Below are positions 44,802 through 54,120 of a stretch of DNA of 64,000 nt, in pieces. The DNA comes from Pasteurella sp049941595 (GTDB lineage Bacteria; Pseudomonadota; Gammaproteobacteria; Enterobacterales; Pasteurellaceae): contig JBNFNA010000004.1 of assembly GCA_049941595.1 (NCBI GenBank), positions 248,001 through 312,000 on the forward strand, read 5' to 3'. A model generated the notes under the pieces. The model saw only the letters and a list, made by a program, of their open reading frames with translations, ran no database searches and was not told the origin of the DNA. Position 1 is the stretch's first letter; each line of letters opens with the position of its first letter. The position numbers and the translations under genes are program-made.

Positions 44802-47800
44802 ATGATGGATCCACCACGTAATTTGAATGCAGTCAGTACCCCACTGAACACGGTTTGTTTGATCGAGGCATCAGCCGGTACAGGGAAAACCTACACCATT
44901 GGTTCATTGTATTTACGTTTATTGCTACAAGCGGGTGTGGACAATTTCCCTTTGCCGTTGACAGTTGAGCAAATTCTAGTGGTAACCTTTACTGAAGCGG
45001 CGACCGAAGAATTGAAAGGGCGTATTCGTGAACGTATTCATCAAACAAAACAAGCTTTTATTGCCTATAAAGAGCAAAGGGAAAGCGCACTTTCTGATGA
45101 TCCATTTTTACAAGAATTAATTCAGCACATTGAGCATATTGATGTTGCTATTCAGCGTTTAAAAATTGCAGAACAGAGTATGGATTTGGCTGCGATTTAT
45201 ACCATTCACGGTTTCTGTCGCCGAATGTTAATGCAATATGCCTTTAATTCAGGCGTACATTTCAATCTTGAATTAGTCAAAGACGAAGGGGAGCTGATCC
45301 AACGTTTCTTTAATGAATACTGGCGTGAGCAGTTTTATCCGCTGTCTTTTGCTGAAGCGAATTATATTTATAAGGCATTGGGCTCGCCGCAAGCGGTGTG
45401 TAGTGAGCTATACTCGCAAGTATCTGATTTTGGTTTACGCCCACAAATCAAGCAAACTGAATTGTTAGCCTTGTCGTTGAGAGAGTTTCTTGCAGAATAC
45501 ATTTTGCCAAGCCAACAACAAATTCTCGATCTTAAACAGGCGTGGTTAAAAGACGAAGACGAAATTATCGGATTAATTGAAGGTGAGTTAACGAAAAGTT
45601 ACAAAAAAGGTGAAAAGAAAGCCTTAAAACGCACGACATTTAAGAGCAATTTTGTGCCGAAGTGGCTACAAAATATGAAAGATTGGTCGCGTGCTGGCAG
45701 TCAAATGGATTTGCCAGATGTGCTAGTTAAATATTTCAATCAAGAAGCACTTAATGAGTATGCGGACGAGGGAGCAACACCAATCACTCACCCTTTCTTT
45801 GAATTGGCAGATGAAGCTGTCGCAACACAAAAAATGCAAGGTATTTACCGCAAAGTGATTATGTATCACTATTTGAAAGGTGTGCAGAAACTGCTCATTC
45901 AGCATAAATTAGACCATTCTGAAAAAGGCTTTAATGACCTATTACGCTTGTTGCAAGAGGCGTTATATTCCGAGAAAGGCGATGAGCTGGCGCAATTTAT
46001 CCGCTTGCAATATCCTTTTGCAATGATCGATGAGTTCCAAGATACGGATAATATTCAGTATCAAACATTCTCAAAAATTTATATCCAACCATCTACTTCA
46101 CCAACGGGTTTTATTATGATCGGCGATCCAAAACAGGCGATCTATAAATTCCGTGGTGCAGATATTTTTACGTATTTTAAAGCAGCCCTTGAGGCCAAAC
46201 AGACATTTACTTTAGGCACAAACTGGCGTTCTGAAGAAACGGTTGTGAATGCGGTGAATGGCTTGTTTGATTTTGATGAAAATCCGTCAGTACAACCTTT
46301 TTTATATGAGCAAATTCAATTCCAACCTGTTTCTTTCCGTGCAAATAAGCCAAAATTCTATTTGAATGGCAAAGTCCAGCCTGCTGTTCAGTGTTATGTT
46401 GGGGATTTAGGCAAAGAGAGCAGAAGCGGGCGTTTGAATGAAGATCAACGTTACATTCTAGCAGAAACCTGTGCCGCATCGATTTATCAATTGTTACAAA
46501 GTGCGGTCGAAAATCAAGCCGTTTTCAAAGCACAAAAAGAGGGGCAAGAGGAGATCGAACCTTTAACCGAAGAGCGTATCGCAGTATTAGTCCGAGATTG
46601 GCAAGAAGCAGATGTGATCAAAGTCGCTTTGCAAAAAGTAGGCATTGCGTCAGTGTATTTATCTGACAACAGCAATGTGTTCGATTGCCCGCAAGCACAA
46701 GAATTAGCCTTGATTTTGACTGCTTGTTTAAATCCATTCAGTGAACGTAATATTTTAAATGCGATTGCAACGAGCATTTGGCGCTTAACGTCGGCAGAAA
46801 TCAATCAAATCAAACAAGATGAGCAACGCTGGACAAACACGGTTGATGATTTTGTGCGTTATCAACGAATTTGGCAGACGCAAAGTATTTTAGCGATGCT
46901 ACACCAGCTATTTTTAGAAAAGAAAATTGCTGAAAATCTGCTTGTGGCGGAAGGTGGCGAACGTGCAGTGACCGATTTATTGCATCTTGCCGAGCTATTG
47001 CAAGAGGCAAGCCCCCTTAATGAAAGCCCCGCTAGTCTGTTACGTTGGTTTGAGAAAAAAATCCAAGGCGAAAACCGCCAAGGGGATTTACAAATCCGTT
47101 TAGAAAGTGAGCGAAAGTTAGTCAAAATCGTCACTTTCCATAAATCTAAAGGGTTAGAGTATGACCTTGTGTGGTTGCCGTTTATTACTAATCCACCGAA
47201 GTCCAGAGAGAGTTTAGTTCAGACTTACTTTAATGAAGAACAAAAAGCTGTGCTATGGGATATGGAAGGCGAGCATTCTGACGAAATTCAGCGCGAGTTA
47301 CGTGCAGAAGAAATGCGTTTGTTGTATGTGGCATTAACCCGAGCAAAATATCAAGTGCTCATCGCAATGCCAGAAAACTTTGCCTCAAATTGGAATGCTA
47401 TTCAATATTTGCTCACGCAAGGCAGAATGGATGTGGCAAGTGTGAGAACTGCATTGACTACATTTAAAAAGAGAATGGCGAAACAAAACGTGCAAGTTGA
47501 GCTTGATGATTTGCTCGATCTTGAAGGCAAAGCGCCGTTATCGCTTGCAAAACCAACCGCACAATTAAGTGCGGCAACTTTCACTGGTAACATTGAGCAG
47601 AACTGGCAAGTGACCAGTTTTAGTGCGCTCAGTAGTTTACACGAAAAATCTGTACAACATTATTCAGAAGCCCGACAAAGTGCGGTCGGTTTTTCACAAA
47701 TTTTGGATAATGAGAAAGATTATGACCAAAACTCAGTTGTTGAAAATACGGCTTTAATGCCTTTTGAAACTGAACAATTAGACGGTTATGAAGCTGGCTA

Positions 47801-48503
47801 TTCCCCATTTGATTTCCCTGCCGGTGCCCGTGTGGGGAAAGTGTTGCATAGTTATTTTGAGAAACACCCGTTTAATCAGCCTGTTGAAATGGAGACGGTC
47901 GAAAAAATTTGCCAACAATTACAACTAGAAGCGGTTTGGCAACCAACCGTACAACGCTGGCTAACCCAAGTTCTACATACGCCACTTTTTACTTCAAACG
48001 AGTTTTGTTTATCTGATTTAGCGTCAAAAGACTGCTTGAAAGAATTAGAATTCTATTTGAAATTAGAAAATACCTTTGATGTGGCTCGTTTTAATCACTT
48101 GTTGAAAAAATACCATTTACTTTCACAACCTTTACAACTTGATGTGGTGAGAGAAGGGATAAAAGGAATGTTACGCGGTTTTATCGACTTAGTTTTCCGT
48201 CATAATGGTAAATATTATTTGCTTGACTATAAATCCAATAAATTGGGCAACTTATTAGCTGATTACAGTACAGAAAATCTCGAAAAAACAATGCGTAAAC
48301 ACTATTATGATTGGCAATATTTATTTTATTGTGTGGCATTGCATCGCTACTTAAAAGAACGCGATCCAAATTATCAATATGAGTCACATTTTGGTGGCGT
48401 GGTATATGCTTTTTTACGTGGAATGGACGGTCAACCTGCACAAGGTGTGTATTTTACAGTGCCTGATGTTGCGTTAATTCAGGAATTAGAGGAGTTATTT
48501 TAA
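44802..48503 (+). CDS. recB: Exodeoxyribonuclease V beta subunit RecB
   Basis: 3'-5' helicase and nuclease subunit of RecBCD, which repairs double-strand breaks and degrades foreign linear DNA. ATG 44802 (AGGAGAG 11 bases upstream) gives 1233 residues; an ATG three bases later is also possible and an upstream TTG at 44769 is unlikely. Walker A EASAGTGKT is at residues 22-30. Other helicase motifs are MIDEFQDTD, GDPKQAIYKFRGAD and VALTRAKYQ. The C-terminal nuclease has GFIDLVFRHNGKYYLLDYKS, with the D-x-DYK metal site. recC is not nearby, as in other Haemophilus. It overlaps recD by one base. Confidence 0.96.
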   Translation: MMDPPRNLNAVSTPLNTVCLIEASAGTGKTYTIGSLYLRLLLQAGVDNFPLPLTVEQILVVTFTEAATEELKGRIRERIHQTKQAFIAYKEQRESALSDDPFLQELIQHIEHIDVAIQRLKIAEQSMDLAAIYTIHGFCRRMLMQYAFNSGVHFNLELVKDEGELIQRFFNEYWREQFYPLSFAEANYIYKALGSPQAVCSELYSQVSDFGLRPQIKQTELLALSLREFLAEYILPSQQQILDLKQAWLKDEDEIIGLIEGELTKSYKKGEKKALKRTTFKSNFVPKWLQNMKDWSRAGSQMDLPDVLVKYFNQEALNEYADEGATPITHPFFELADEAVATQKMQGIYRKVIMYHYLKGVQKLLIQHKLDHSEKGFNDLLRLLQEALYSEKGDELAQFIRLQYPFAMIDEFQDTDNIQYQTFSKIYIQPSTSPTGFIMIGDPKQAIYKFRGADIFTYFKAALEAKQTFTLGTNWRSEETVVNAVNGLFDFDENPSVQPFLYEQIQFQPVSFRANKPKFYLNGKVQPAVQCYVGDLGKESRSGRLNEDQRYILAETCAASIYQLLQSAVENQAVFKAQKEGQEEIEPLTEERIAVLVRDWQEADVIKVALQKVGIASVYLSDNSNVFDCPQAQELALILTACLNPFSERNILNAIATSIWRLTSAEINQIKQDEQRWTNTVDDFVRYQRIWQTQSILAMLHQLFLEKKIAENLLVAEGGERAVTDLLHLAELLQEASPLNESPASLLRWFEKKIQGENRQGDLQIRLESERKLVKIVTFHKSKGLEYDLVWLPFITNPPKSRESLVQTYFNEEQKAVLWDMEGEHSDEIQRELRAEEMRLLYVALTRAKYQVLIAMPENFASNWNAIQYLLTQGRMDVASVRTALTTFKKRMAKQNVQVELDDLLDLEGKAPLSLAKPTAQLSAATFTGNIEQNWQVTSFSALSSLHEKSVQHYSEARQSAVGFSQILDNEKDYDQNSVVENTALMPFETEQLDGYEAGYSPFDFPAGARVGKVLHSYFEKHPFNQPVEMETVEKICQQLQLEAVWQPTVQRWLTQVLHTPLFTSNEFCLSDLASKDCLKELEFYLKLENTFDVARFNHLLKKYHLLSQPLQLDVVREGIKGMLRGFIDLVFRHNGKYYLLDYKSNKLGNLLADYSTENLEKTMRKHYYDWQYLFYCVALHRYLKERDPNYQYESHFGGVVYAFLRGMDGQPAQGVYFTVPDVALIQELEELF

Positions 48504-50497
48504 TGCTTGGCATTTTACACGAATTAAAACAACAACAGGTAATTAGCCCAGGTGATTATTATTTTGCAAAATTAATTGCTGACAAACAAACCGCTGAAAC
48601 GCCTGAGGTTATTCGCAATCTTGCCACATTATTAGCTGCACTTTGTAGCTATAACTATCAGCAAGGTAATACTTGTCTTTTCTTAGATAAAGCCCTTGAG
48701 CGCAACATATTTAATTTGGCTTATCGTCAATTTGAACGTCCATATTTAAGTGAGATTCAACAAAAAATCGATTTCTTATCAGTAGAAAATTGGCAAGCTA
48801 GTTTGCAAAACAATATTGCGTTCAGCGTAGATCCAAAACAGAAAATTGCCCCTTTCGTATTTCAATTTAATGCGTTGTATTTTTATCGTATTTGGCAAGA
48901 TGAATATCGTGTGGCGGATTATCTACAAAGTGCGGTGGATAATTCTCAAATTTCTTCTACGGAGAATATGACTGATACAGCGCAAATTCGAGCTATTTTA
49001 AGCAAATATTTTCCGGCGAAAAGTGAGACTGATATCAACTGGCAGAAAGTGGCTGTTGCAACCGCATTACGTCAGCGTTTTTGTTTAATTACAGGTGGAC
49101 CGGGAACGGGTAAAACTACAACTGTGGCACGTTTGTTGCTTGCTTTACAAGAGTTACATCATCGCACATTGAACATTAAATTGGTCGCACCAACAGGGAA
49201 AGCAGCCGCCCGTTTAACCGAATCAATTCACGGTGCATTGAATACGCTACAAATGCGTGAAAATATTCCCTTAGATAATGAATTGATTGAGTCTATTCCA
49301 ACCACAGCTCAAACCTTGCATCGGTTGCTCGGTACACGTTTTTTTGAAGAACGAACTACGTACCATCGCCAAAATCCTTTGCAAGTCGATATGCTGGTGG
49401 TGGACGAGGCATCAATGATTGATTTGCCTCTTATGGCGAAACTGTTACAGGCACTGAAACAGCAAGCCAAGCTTATTCTATTAGGCGACCAAAACCAGCT
49501 ATCGCCCGTTGAAGCAGGCGAAACATTAGGTGAATTAGGGCAGTTTTCAAACCAAGGTTATAGCCCCGAGCTTGCACATTATTTGTTTGAAGTTGCGGAT
49601 TGCCAAGTGCCTTCACAACCAGAAGGCCACCCAATTCGAGATAGTCTTTGCCGTTTACATCATAGCCACCGTTTCTCTGACAGCTCAGGGATCGGGCAAC
49701 TTGCCGATGCGATTAATAAAGGAAAATCAGTATTAAGTTGGCAACATTTTGACAATTTTAATGATATTGAACTCATTGATTTTCTAAAAAATTGTGGTTC
49801 AGAGGATAATAACGAAGGGGAAAAAGTTTCTATTCGCGCTTGTGTTAATTTGGTGGTGGAAAGTGCGGTCGAAAAATATCAAGAATATTTAATGCGAATT
49901 AGACAACTGAATCTCTCACCTGAAACGCCAACCCCCCAGCAAATTCAAGAGATTTTTGCGGCTTTCAATCAAGTGCGTTTTTTAACTGCTTTGCGAGTCG
50001 GTGAGTTAGGTGTCGAACAGCTAAATATTCAAATTGCCAATAAACTGAGAGAAAAAGGCTTATTAAACTTTAAACACGAACGAGATTGGTATATTGGCAA
50101 GCCTGTAATGATTACGCAAAATGACAGTCACGTTGGCTTATATAATGGGGATGTTGGTCTATTTTTAGGCGATGGAAAAGTATGGTTTGAACAAGGGCAA
50201 GACCATTATAAAACCGTATTAGCCAGCCGAGTGCCAAACTATGAAACCGCATTTGTGATGACAATTCATAAATCGCAAGGATCGGAATTTACCCATACGT
50301 TTTTAGTACTACCGACAGAACACAATCCCATTTTATCACGTGAGCTTGTTTATACAGGCATCACCCGAGCTAAAGAAAAACTGACCGTGTTTACTACGCC
50401 AGAGATTTGGAAAAGTGCGGTCAAAAATCCAGTAAAAAGACAAAGTGGGTTAGGCAAGTTGTTAGTTGAATTCTTACAAAAAAACAGTAAAGTGTAA
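48503..50497 (+). CDS. recD: Exodeoxyribonuclease V alpha subunit RecD
   Basis: 5'-3' helicase subunit of RecBCD. It has 664 residues. Walker A TGGPGTGKTTT begins at residue 197, motif Ia is APTGKAAARL, motif II is VVDEASMIDL, motif III is LILLGDQNQLSPVEAGE and motif VI is YTGITRAKEKL. The middle contains a relatively long charged insert around residues 430-460. The start is coupled to recB by TAATG. The 3' end of the frame runs to just before grxB with its own ribosome site. Confidence 0.96.
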   Translation: MLGILHELKQQQVISPGDYYFAKLIADKQTAETPEVIRNLATLLAALCSYNYQQGNTCLFLDKALERNIFNLAYRQFERPYLSEIQQKIDFLSVENWQASLQNNIAFSVDPKQKIAPFVFQFNALYFYRIWQDEYRVADYLQSAVDNSQISSTENMTDTAQIRAILSKYFPAKSETDINWQKVAVATALRQRFCLITGGPGTGKTTTVARLLLALQELHHRTLNIKLVAPTGKAAARLTESIHGALNTLQMRENIPLDNELIESIPTTAQTLHRLLGTRFFEERTTYHRQNPLQVDMLVVDEASMIDLPLMAKLLQALKQQAKLILLGDQNQLSPVEAGETLGELGQFSNQGYSPELAHYLFEVADCQVPSQPEGHPIRDSLCRLHHSHRFSDSSGIGQLADAINKGKSVLSWQHFDNFNDIELIDFLKNCGSEDNNEGEKVSIRACVNLVVESAVEKYQEYLMRIRQLNLSPETPTPQQIQEIFAAFNQVRFLTALRVGELGVEQLNIQIANKLREKGLLNFKHERDWYIGKPVMITQNDSHVGLYNGDVGLFLGDGKVWFEQGQDHYKTVLASRVPNYETAFVMTIHKSQGSEFTHTFLVLPTEHNPILSRELVYTGITRAKEKLTVFTTPEIWKSAVKNPVKRQSGLGKLLVEFLQKNSKV

Positions 50498-50525
50498 GTG
50501 TTATTTTTTTATACAGGAGAGAAAA

Positions 50526-51173
50526 ATGAAATTATATGTATTTGATCATTGCCCTTATTGCGTGCGAGCAATGATGATCTTTGGCTTGAAAAATTTGCCA
50601 GTAGAATTTCAAATTTTATTAAATGATGATGAAGCAACACCTGTGAGTTTAGTGGGGAAAAAAGTGGTCCCTATTTTGATCAAAGAAGATGGCACAGCAA
50701 TGCCAGAGAGTTTAGATATTGTACATTATATCGATCAGCACTATGGTGAGCCTGTGCTAAAAGGTGAAGTTCGTCCAGAAGTAAAAGCGATTTTAAGTGA
50801 AATTACTACTTACTCAAATTACCTTTTAATGCCACGCTTTATTAAGCTTGATGTGCCAGAGTTTGCAACACAAAGTGCGGTCGATTATTTCACTAAAAAG
50901 AAAACCGAATATGTGGGTGATTTTGCAATGCATTGGGAAAAAACCAATGAATATTTAGACAGATTACATTCTGATTTAGCAAAATTAGAACCGTTAGTTT
51001 TAGGTGAAGGCTCATTAAATACCGAATTATCTTTAGAAGATATTTTCGTCTTCCCGACTTTACGTAACTTAACTTGCGTGAAAGGGTTAAAATTCCCTGA
51101 AAAATTAGGTCGTTATGTAAATAAAATGTCTAAACTAAGTAAAGTGAAACTTTACACGCAACAAGCACTTTAA
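50526..51173 (+). CDS. grxB: Glutaredoxin 2
   Basis: GST-fold glutaredoxin that reduces protein disulfides with glutathione. From ATG 50526 (AGGAGAG upstream) it has 215 residues, as in E. coli. The redox pair is C9-P-Y-C12 in DHCPYCVRA. SLDIVHYID is the glutathione-site motif, and the all-helical C-terminal domain follows. A longer frame beginning inside recD at 50466 is not homologous. An uptake sequence lies at about 50874. It may be co-transcribed with recBD. Confidence 0.95.
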   Translation: MKLYVFDHCPYCVRAMMIFGLKNLPVEFQILLNDDEATPVSLVGKKVVPILIKEDGTAMPESLDIVHYIDQHYGEPVLKGEVRPEVKAILSEITTYSNYLLMPRFIKLDVPEFATQSAVDYFTKKKTEYVGDFAMHWEKTNEYLDRLHSDLAKLEPLVLGEGSLNTELSLEDIFVFPTLRNLTCVKGLKFPEKLGRYVNKMSKLSKVKLYTQQAL

Positions 51174-51263
51174 TTGATTAAAAAGGTTGCAATTTTCAGC
51201 AGAGGATCTATTCTTGCCTATGAGAAATTCATCTCACGGGGAAATAGAAATAAGGAGAAACTT

Positions 51264-51608
51264 ATGGCGTTAGGCTGGTATGAATTAAAATTAGCAAAAG
51301 ACGGACAATTTATGTTTAATCTTGTGGCGGCAAATAGCCAAGTGATTTTAACGAGTGAATTGTATCGTTCTAGAGCAGCGGCTGAAAATGGTATTGCTTC
51401 CGTACAAAAAAATGGTGCAGAAGCAGAAAGTTTTGAAGTTAAAGTCGCAAAAAATGACAAACCTTACTTTGTGTTAAAAGCAAAAAATCATCAAGAAATT
51501 GGTCGCAGCCAATATTATGCATCGCTTGCTTCTGCACAAAAAGGGATTCAATCTGTTATTCATAATTCTGTGACAACAGTCATTAAAGACCTTACAGCCA
51601 AAGCATAA
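51264..51608 (+). CDS. yegP: YegP family protein (two DUF1508 repeats)
   Basis: Small protein of 114 residues. It has two tandem DUF1508 units: GWYELKLAKDGQFMFNLVAA with NGIASVQKNG, and FEVKVAKNDKPYFVLKAKN with KGIQSVIHNS. ATG 51264 has AAGGAG 7 bases upstream; longer frames from 51174 lack support. Family members are soluble; the function is not established. It stands between grxB and the ribosomal genes, with its own hairpin terminator. Confidence 0.88.
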   Translation: MALGWYELKLAKDGQFMFNLVAANSQVILTSELYRSRAAAENGIASVQKNGAEAESFEVKVAKNDKPYFVLKAKNHQEIGRSQYYASLASAQKGIQSVIHNSVTTVIKDLTAKA

Positions 51609-51636
51609 TCAGCTTTTCAGCACTTAATTTATCTAT

Positions 51637-51670
51637 TTTGCGGAGAGAAAAACTGTCCGCAAATTTTTTT
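51637..51670 (+). terminator. Terminator after yegP
   Basis: 8-bp stem TTTGCGGA/TCCGCAAA with an 11-base loop, then seven T. Confidence 0.8.
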
Positions 51671-51747
51671 GCTTCTTTATTTCCTATTTTGTTATTTTTT
51701 CTTACTTATTCTTCTAAAAAATAGTCGCTTTTCCTATTTTTCTTATG

Positions 51748-51907
51748 TATAATCTTGCGACCCTGTAAATGTGTCGGATTTCCCACCACACATTATTTAT
51801 CGAGATCACACTCGAAGGGGTGCTTGATTAAGATTAATGGTTGTGTTTGTTTTAAAGACTTATCAACAAACACTGGGTATTAATAATATTATTTTGGTAA
51901 TTAATTA
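51748..51907 (+). promoter_or_regulatory. rplM-rpsI promoter and structured leader
   Basis: A consensus -10 TATAAT lies at 51748-51753, putting the start near 51760 and giving a leader of about 148 bases. Three hairpins follow: AATGTGT/ACACATT (51768-51794), TCGAG/CTCGA (51800-51815) and GTGTTTGTT/AACAAACAC (51843-51873). In E. coli, L13 represses its own operon through the rplM leader, so a similar control is a fair inference. No ordinary Shine-Dalgarno is close to the ATG. Confidence 0.6.
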
Positions 51908-52336
51908 ATGAAAACTTTTGTAGCAAAGCCAGAAACGGTTAAACGCGACTGGTATGTAGTAGATGCGACAGGTAAAACTTTAGGTCGTTTAGCGACTGAA
52001 TTAGCACGTCGCCTTCGTGGTAAACATAAAGCTGAATATACTCCACACGTTGATACTGGTGATTACATCATCGTTATCAATGCGGACAAAGTTGCTGTAA
52101 CTGGTAACAAAGCAGACGATAAACTTTACTACTGGCACACTGGCTATGTAGGTGGCATCAAACAAGCGACTTTCAAAGAAATGATCGCGCGCCGTCCTGA
52201 AGCAGTGATTGAAATTGCGGTTAAAGGTATGTTGCCAAAAGGTCCATTAGGCCGCGCAATGTATCGTAAATTAAAAGTGTATGCAGGTTCAGAACATAAC
52301 CACGCTGCACAACAACCACAAGTTTTAGACATTTAA
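51908..52336 (+). CDS. rplM: 50S ribosomal protein L13
   Basis: Early-assembling large-subunit protein. It has 142 residues, the same as E. coli. MKTFVAKPETVKRDWYVVDA at the N-terminus and the L13 signature region MLPKGPLGRAMYRKLKVYAG are intact. It is first in an rplM-rpsI unit with a structured leader, and rpsI follows 16 bases later. Confidence 0.98.
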   Translation: MKTFVAKPETVKRDWYVVDATGKTLGRLATELARRLRGKHKAEYTPHVDTGDYIIVINADKVAVTGNKADDKLYYWHTGYVGGIKQATFKEMIARRPEAVIEIAVKGMLPKGPLGRAMYRKLKVYAGSEHNHAAQQPQVLDI

Positions 52337-52352
52337 TCACGAGGTTTAGGAT

Positions 52353-52745
52353 ATGGCAGAGAATCAAAACTACGGCACAGGTCGCCGCAAAAGCTCTTCA
52401 GCTCGTGTATTCATCAAACCGGGCAGTGGTAAAATCACTATCAACCAACGTGAGTTAGACGTTTATTTCGGTCGCGAAACAGCTCGTATGATCGTTCGTC
52501 AACCTTTAGAGTTAGTTGAAATGACTGAGAAATTAGACCTATACATCACTGTTAAAGGTGGCGGTATTTCAGGTCAAGCGGGTGCAATCCGTCACGGTAT
52601 CACTCGTGCATTAATCGAATATGATGAGAGCTTACGTTCTGTATTACGTGCTGCTGGTTTCGTTACCCGCGATGCGCGTCAAGTTGAGCGTAAAAAAGTG
52701 GGTCTACGCAAAGCACGTCGTCGTCCACAATTCTCAAAACGTTAA
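52353..52745 (+). CDS. rpsI: 30S ribosomal protein S9
   Basis: Small-subunit protein whose basic C-terminal tail reaches the P-site tRNA. It has 130 residues. NYGTGRRKSSSARVF and GGGISGQAGAIRHGI are family signatures, and the tail ends RRRPQFSKR. The ribosome site is GAGG. A terminator 27 bases after the stop separates it from sspA, though readthrough is common in this gene order. Confidence 0.98.
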   Translation: MAENQNYGTGRRKSSSARVFIKPGSGKITINQRELDVYFGRETARMIVRQPLELVEMTEKLDLYITVKGGGISGQAGAIRHGITRALIEYDESLRSVLRAAGFVTRDARQVERKKVGLRKARRRPQFSKR

Positions 52746-52771
52746 TTTTATATTTACGTTTTATATTCAAG

Positions 52772-52804
52772 TTGCAAGTCCAAACGGGCTTGCAATTTTT
52801 TTTT
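52772..52804 (+). terminator. Terminator after rpsI
   Basis: Stem TTGCAAGTCC/GGGCTTGCAA (one G-T pair) with a 4-base loop, then nine T. Confidence 0.85.
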
Positions 52805-52830
52805 GTTATCAAAAAATATTTTTTGATAAC
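52805..52830. repeat. Perfect 26-bp palindrome before sspA
   Basis: GTTATCAAAAAAT followed by its exact complement, directly after the rpsI terminator and 122 bases before the sspA ATG. It could be an operator, a processing hairpin or a reverse-strand terminator. Nothing in the sequence decides between these. Confidence 0.7.
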
Positions 52831-52951
52831 TTTGGAAAAAGAGGTTCTATTTATGATAGAATTAATACCCATTTTTTATATGATGTAATGCCTGATTTTA
52901 GGCGATATGATAACGATATTTTAATTCATTTAAGAGCTGTCGGAGGAATAG

Positions 52952-53590
52952 ATGACAAGCGCTGCAAATAAACGTTCAGTAATGACACTTTTTTCAGATA
53001 AAACAGATATTTATTGCCACCAAGTGAGAATCGTATTGGCAGAAAAGGGTGTTGCTTATGAAACGGAAGTTGTAGATCCTCAAGTTGTATCAGAAGATTT
53101 AATGGAGTTAAATCCTTACGGTACTGTACCGACATTAGTTGAACGTGATTTAGTATTATTTAATTCTCGCATTATTATGGAATACCTTGATGAGCGTTTT
53201 CCTCATCCACCATTAATGCCTGTTTATCCAGTTGCTCGTGGTAAAAGCCGTTTATTGATGTTAAGAATTGAGCAAGATTGGTATCCTGCGTTAGCAAAAG
53301 CAGAAAAAGGTACAGATGCTGAACGAGCAACTGCATTAAAACAATTAAAAGAAGAGATTCTTGCCATTGCGCCAATTTTTGCACAAACCCCTTATTTTAT
53401 GAGTGAAGAATTTAGTTTAATTGACTGCTATATCGCACCATTATTATGGCGTATGCAGGAATTAGGTGTTGATTTCACTGGTGCGGGTAGCAAAGCGATT
53501 AAAACTTATATGGCTCGTGTATTTGAACGTGATTCATTTATGCAATCTTTGGGTGCAACAGCACCGAAAAACTTAATGGATGAGAAGTAA
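52952..53590 (+). CDS. sspA: Stringent starvation protein A
   Basis: GST-fold RNA-polymerase-associated protein that affects stationary-phase and stress gene expression. It has 212 residues. KRSVMTLFSDKTDIYCHQVR at the start, LNPYGTVPTLVERDLVLFNS in the thioredoxin-like domain, and the helical C-terminal domain are typical. The usual GST catalytic residue is absent, as in the family. The ribosome site is GGAGG. It is 6 bases before sspB, forming the conserved sspAB unit. Confidence 0.96.
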   Translation: MTSAANKRSVMTLFSDKTDIYCHQVRIVLAEKGVAYETEVVDPQVVSEDLMELNPYGTVPTLVERDLVLFNSRIIMEYLDERFPHPPLMPVYPVARGKSRLLMLRIEQDWYPALAKAEKGTDAERATALKQLKEEILAIAPIFAQTPYFMSEEFSLIDCYIAPLLWRMQELGVDFTGAGSKAIKTYMARVFERDSFMQSLGATAPKNLMDEK

Positions 53591-53596
53591 TTCATA

Positions 53597-54058
53597 ATGG
53601 AATATAAGTCTTCACCAAAGCGACCATATTTATTGCGCGCTTATTACGATTGGTTAGTGGATAATGATTTCACCCCTTATCTAGTTGTTGATGCAACTTA
53701 TTTTGGTGTGAAAGTGCCAGTCGAATATGTGAAAGATGGACAAATTGTGTTGAATATCTCTGCAAGCGCCACAGGAAACTTGCAGTTAACCAATGACTTT
53801 ATTGCGTTTAATGCTCGTTTTCGTGGAATGCCACAAGATATTCATATTCCAATGGGCGCAGCATTGGCGATTTATGCACGTGAAAATGGTGATGGTGTAA
53901 TGTTTGAGCCAGAAGCAATTTATGATGAGCTAGAGAAGACGATGTCTGAACAGCCGTTAAGTTTTGCTGAAGCAGTAGATAAACCAAAAACTCAAGCAAA
54001 ACCACAAGCACAATCCACAGAGAAAAAAGCCCCTTCTCATTTAAGAATTGTGAAATAG
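53597..54058 (+). CDS. sspB: ClpXP protease adaptor SspB
   Basis: Binds ssrA-tagged, stalled translation products and delivers them to ClpXP. It has 153 residues. The folded domain (YKSSPKRPYLLRAYYDWLVD to about residue 110) holds the tag-binding groove. A flexible Lys/Gln/Ala-rich linker follows, and the last residues LRIVK form the ClpX-docking peptide. It is the second gene of sspAB and ends at a strong terminator. Confidence 0.95.
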   Translation: MEYKSSPKRPYLLRAYYDWLVDNDFTPYLVVDATYFGVKVPVEYVKDGQIVLNISASATGNLQLTNDFIAFNARFRGMPQDIHIPMGAALAIYARENGDGVMFEPEAIYDELEKTMSEQPLSFAEAVDKPKTQAKPQAQSTEKKAPSHLRIVK

Positions 54059-54075
54059 CAGAAGACCATTCATAA

Positions 54076-54107
54076 AAAACGCTACCTTTTGAGTAGCGTT
54101 TTTTTGT
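54076..54107. terminator. Terminator between sspB and kdsC
   Basis: 10-bp stem AAAACGCTAC/GTAGCGTTTT with a 7-base loop and T/A runs on both sides; shared by converging genes. Confidence 0.85.
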
Positions 54108-54120
54108 TTTAAATAACCGA

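Noticed and set aside
52621..52971. 116-codon frame overlapping rpsI and the sspA leader
   Set aside because: Out of frame with a ribosomal protein gene, no ribosome site, and runs into sspA.
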